This document shows positions 60,641 through 64,000 of a stretch of DNA of 64,000 nucleotides, piece by piece (position 1 is the stretch's first letter; each line of letters starts with the position of its first letter). Under the pieces are notes generated by a model, which searched no databases, was not told where the DNA came from, and saw only the letters and a list, made by a program, of their open reading frames with translations. The stretch spans positions 19,080,420 to 19,144,419 of the forward strand of contig OX940865.1 in NCBI GenBank assembly GCA_954871525.1. The letters are read 5' to 3'. Source of the stretch: Parietaria judaica (taxonomy: Eukaryota; Streptophyta; Magnoliopsida; Rosales; Urticaceae). A program made the translations under genes and the position numbers.

Positions 60641-61140
60641 AAAATTGGAGTTAATAACGACATTCCGCGCTTCATTGCCTTCTCTTTCCTCGTCATCATC
60701 TGAAGAGTTCGACCGTTCCTTCCGAGTAGGAACGGTCTTTAACGTCTGTGCCGGTTATGATGAGATGAATGATGCGTCATAGCACGGCCTTTATAGCTCT
60801 CACATTTTGTTGCTTTGAACACGTTTCGAGACGGGGAGACTTCCTAGTTTGGCGCATCCTAAGGTAAAAAAATTATTTTAGGATTTTCATCGGGCCAACG
60901 GTAGCTGGTCGGGGGCCTTCGGGGCACGGGTTGCTCTCGATCGAGAGGCAGCCAGGCCTGGCCTAAGAGGGATGCTCTTCCTTCTCGGGCCTCATAGTTG
61001 TGATGGGCCAAGCCCAGGGTTACTGGGCCAAGAGAATAAAAGGAAAATTGTCTAGAAACAAATTTGTTATTCTTCAATCTCATTGCTGAATGGGCCACTC
61101 AAGGTCGAAACAAGTGGGCACGTACCACCTTGTGAGCCCA
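60641..61140. other. GC-richer block, probable LTR or transposon remnant
   Basis: TTCGACCGTTCCTTCCGAGTAGGAACGGTC at 60697-60736 contains an inverted repeat (GACCGTTCCT...AGGAACGGTC). 60890-61030 is GC-rich, with GGGCCAAGCCCAGGGTTACTGGGCC. Composition and mixed short frames point to a retroelement remnant, but no ends could be placed. Confidence 0.35.
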
Positions 61141-62768
61141 TTGTTGAAAGTATTAGCGAAACCAATACGTTTAATCTTTAATATTTTATTTATAAATAAT
61201 TAAATTAAAAAACTACTATTCAAGTCATACACGTCGATTATTGGTTAATTCGTGAAAGATTCTTGGCAAAAATACATTAAAAAATTAAAATTTATCCTTA
61301 CGAACCAGTAACCCGTCGCTTAACTTGTAAAATTGGACCATCGCTTACCCGTTGGTATCAAATGTTTAAACCTTAATTATTAATGGGATATTTGACTTTT
61401 TTTTTGAAGTATTAGCAAAACCAGTATGTTTAAGTTTTAATCTTTTATTTATAATGAGAGAACTAGTTCTATTCTTCTCTTCCTAACCTTTTCATTGATT
61501 TGGTCAATTTGTATACTGCTATTGTTGTATAATACTAAACTTTGTTATAATAAGTTAAGGTTGTATTTTAATAACTTTTTTGGATTGGAGTTGTGAGAGG
61601 ATAAGAACACACTTAACCGACTGACAAGGAAATTTACAAAGTAAATGTGATAATTCACAAGTCATTTTCAAAGAAGAAGAAAAAAGCCATTTTGTTTTCT
61701 TCAAATTATTGCTACCATGGGAGACCAATTTCTTTTTTCTTGTGTAGATAAATGCATAATGAAATCATTTAGTAAATAATTGTAGTTAAAGTACCTCAAA
61801 GTGCGACATATTCCTAATATTTTATTTCGTAGAAAGTTTCCATTTATATCAAAATTGTGATTCTGTGGGTGCATCATTTATGCAGCTAATATTCAATGTA
61901 TAGTTTGTATCAAAAAGAATTTTGGAAGGTTTAATTATAACTAGAAAACAAAACTTTTCAAAAATAAAATAAAAATATTAAAAACGAATCCAAGGCCAAA
62001 CAGAATATTTAAATCAAGTCAACTTGAATTGAAGCTCACTAGTCCACCACGAAAACATATTATCAAGATTCGAAACAAAGAAACTAGGTTCACAAGTTTC
62101 AAAGCTCTTGTCAATGTGCCAAGCAATCAAAATGAAGTAATTAATTAACAAAAAATCATGACTCATTGTTGTTGCAATATTTTCATACATTAAATATAAA
62201 TGAGGATGATAAGTTAAGAGTTAAAACAAACAAAATTATGAGCATATATATCTAAAGTTTACAACTAACCATTTAAAAATAATGTTTGAGCGTTGTGACA
62301 AAATTTTGAATAATCATACAAAAAATTCAGTCAAAGATATTAAATTTCAGATACTTGTTCGATTTATATTCAACTCGAAGTTTCAAATCTTTCAACTCTC
62401 ATTTAATTTTTGTTTAACTACAATATTTTCGATGATTATCTTGGTCACGTCTAGTGTAAATGTGTAATTTTAGATCAAATTGATTATAATGTCCCTTTAT
62501 CTTTTCAATAATGATTCTAATGATTGGATATTTTGTGCTAAAAGAGCACTAATTGCTGCTTAAAATTCAAAATATCCGAAAGTGAGTAACTTTTATATAA
62601 CTCTCGGGAGAGTGATATATCTATCTATAGATATGACTAGGAGCTTCACGAGTCATAGAATATTATTCCCTTTAGGATAAGTACCGAATTTTCTTCTTTT
62701 CAAAGCCATACGTGTCTGCTTGATTTCAAACATGTAATCAACACCACATCCAACTAAAAGCCAACACC

Positions 62769-62817
<49 letters not shown>

Positions 62818-63415
62818 TTTTGTGTCTTGTTTATCCAATACAGCAGTAACAATAAAAGAATAAAGAAGTGGCTTGAAAGTTGAGTAAGCAAGCCAAGAGC
62901 AAGCCAAGAATAAGTGAGAAAAGGAAATAACAACAGAAGATAAAAGCCTAACAGAAAACCACAAAAAGGTCCCATTTTTGTAGTACTTATAACTTCTAAG
63001 CCAAGTATAATACAACATGCGCAGAATATGTACCAAAACCCGAACATATTAGGGAAAAATAACGGTAAAAGCAAATACTTAATTTGGATTATCGAAGTTG
63101 TCTCTCAAATACTTTATCCGAATATACAAATAATTTCAAAGTTACATAATTCGTAGTATTAGAAACTTAATCAGTAATAAATCAGTAATAAATATTATAT
63201 TTTATTAATATAATATTTTATAATACTTATGTCGCAAATATTTAAATATGTAAGAATATATTAAATCTATATTTGACGTGAACTATCTGAAAATTTATAG
63301 TCCCAAAATTTCATTTTTTACATTTGACAATCAAACTTTTTACTGTAAAAATTAAAGAATCAGATCCAATTGATAAAAAAAACTAAAAGTCTGAAACGGT
63401 AACAAAATTCTGACG
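61141..63415. other. Intergenic, AT-rich, no gene seen
   Basis: No coding region supported. At 61145-61190 and 61405-61450 the phrase GAAGTATTAGC(G/A)AAACCA(A/G)TA(C/T)GTTTAA recurs, about 260 bp apart. A TA/TG compound microsatellite lies at 62771-62817. Confidence 0.55.
62771..62817. repeat. Compound (TA)n(TG)n microsatellite
   Basis: About 15 TA units followed by eight TG units. Confidence 0.92.
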
Positions 63416-63504
63416 CGTGTCAGGTACTTTTGTCGCAGACCCTCCAAAAAGCCAACGTCTCTTTAATCTGGGCCGTTGGATCGGCTCTTTATTATTTTTT
63501 TTAA

Positions 63505-63645
63505 AAAAACCCGGATATATGTATATCCGGGTATTAACTTTCCCGGATACCGAAATATCTGGTTCCGGAAAAACCCGGACCCGGATATTTCGGTATCCGT
63601 TTTTTTTTTTTGCGAATCCGGGTTTAACCCGGATTCATATTTTGG
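63505..63645. repeat. CCGGATAT-rich block, second occurrence
   Basis: Clustered words CCCGGATATATG, TATCCGGG, CCCGGATACCGAAATATC and CCGGGTTTAACCCGGATTC, mostly palindromic or in inverted orientation, as in the element at 12663-13183. No clear element ends. Probably part of a related non-autonomous DNA transposon. Confidence 0.5.
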
Positions 63646-64000
63646 GGACTAAGTCTGATACAATATCTCCATTTCACCTCTACTTGTGAGTCAGCAAAAC
63701 TTATGTCAAGATAAAAATGATATTTTTTTGCATCAAAGTAGAGGCTCGGAATTTGTAATTGACGGATTCGAAAACGTATCAAGAAGACGAAAAAACAGCA
63801 TGGTTCGCCCTAATCATCTTCAAAGATTAATTCGATTTGTGCCCGATTCCGAATATTTCCGCTTATCGGTATATCTGGTAGCTTTAATGCGCTAGGTGGC
63901 TCATTTAGATGAGCACACGTGGAGCTTATTCCAAGTAAGTAGGGACAAACATACTTAACTATATTACTATATATACATTAGTCACAAGTCGTGATGTTTT
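63646..64000. other. Window end, no gene seen
   Basis: Short open frames on the plus strand but no recognised domain. Possibly the start of something that continues beyond the window. Confidence 0.4.

Noticed and set aside
60859..61098. 79-residue minus-strand protein
   Set aside because: It sits in a GC-rich patch with inverted repeats and no recognised domain; more likely a retroelement remnant.

Overview
This is nuclear DNA from a flowering plant, most likely a eudicot. The window is AT-rich, its genes have many introns, it carries plant transposon families (hAT, Mutator-like, Ty1/copia, a Cassandra-like TRIM and MITEs), and its real genes are land-plant families. I cannot name the species. 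All five recognisable host genes lie on the minus strand.

Layout. (1) 1-4.1 kb: FAR copy A, a plastid-type fatty acyl reductase of the MS2/FAR2 family; its last exon lies before base 1. (2) 4.1-8.8 kb: repeats, including a fold-back MITE, a 591-bp solo LTR with an internal 15-bp minisatellite, and a 401-bp Cassandra-like solo LTR carrying a 5S-rRNA-like segment. (3) 8.8-17.6 kb: FAR copy B, the same nine exons as copy C but with introns swollen by transposons. (4) 17.6-28.6 kb: a transposon block with a 5.4-kb hAT fossil (20427-25835, split by a 2.67-kb LTR-like insert) and an RNase H-type LINE remnant. (5) 28.6-32.3 kb: FAR copy C, compact and closest to the family consensus. (6) 33.35-36.01 kb: an ATXR4-type SET-domain protein (328 aa from seven exons). 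(7) 36.47-37.85 kb: two nested non-autonomous hAT elements, each with a perfect 8-bp target duplication. (8) 39.2-45.5 kb: a three-exon DUF620 gene (353 aa). (9) 45.9-51.7 kb: a fold-back Mutator-like element next to a degenerate Ty1/copia element. (10) 55.0-59.1 kb: a gag-only LTR element. (11) 59.1-64 kb: intergenic DNA with repeat remnants.

The three FAR genes are a head-to-tail array. MS2/FAR2 enzymes reduce plastid acyl groups to primary fatty alcohols, in Arabidopsis for the pollen exine. All three copies keep the reading frame through every splice junction I could place, so the array may be expressed, but A and B carry changes in conserved segments that C does not. The SET and DUF620 genes have no evident pathway link to the FAR genes.

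I found no convincing new multi-gene system. The unusual material is structural: a twin inverted MITE sharing three copies of one target site, a hAT element with arrays of TCGCGA nested in another hAT, a 5S-bearing solo LTR with two hairpins that share a loop, and three GC-AG introns in two neighbouring genes. Exon borders were placed by hand from splice sites, reading frame and comparison of the three paralogues; no alignment program was run.
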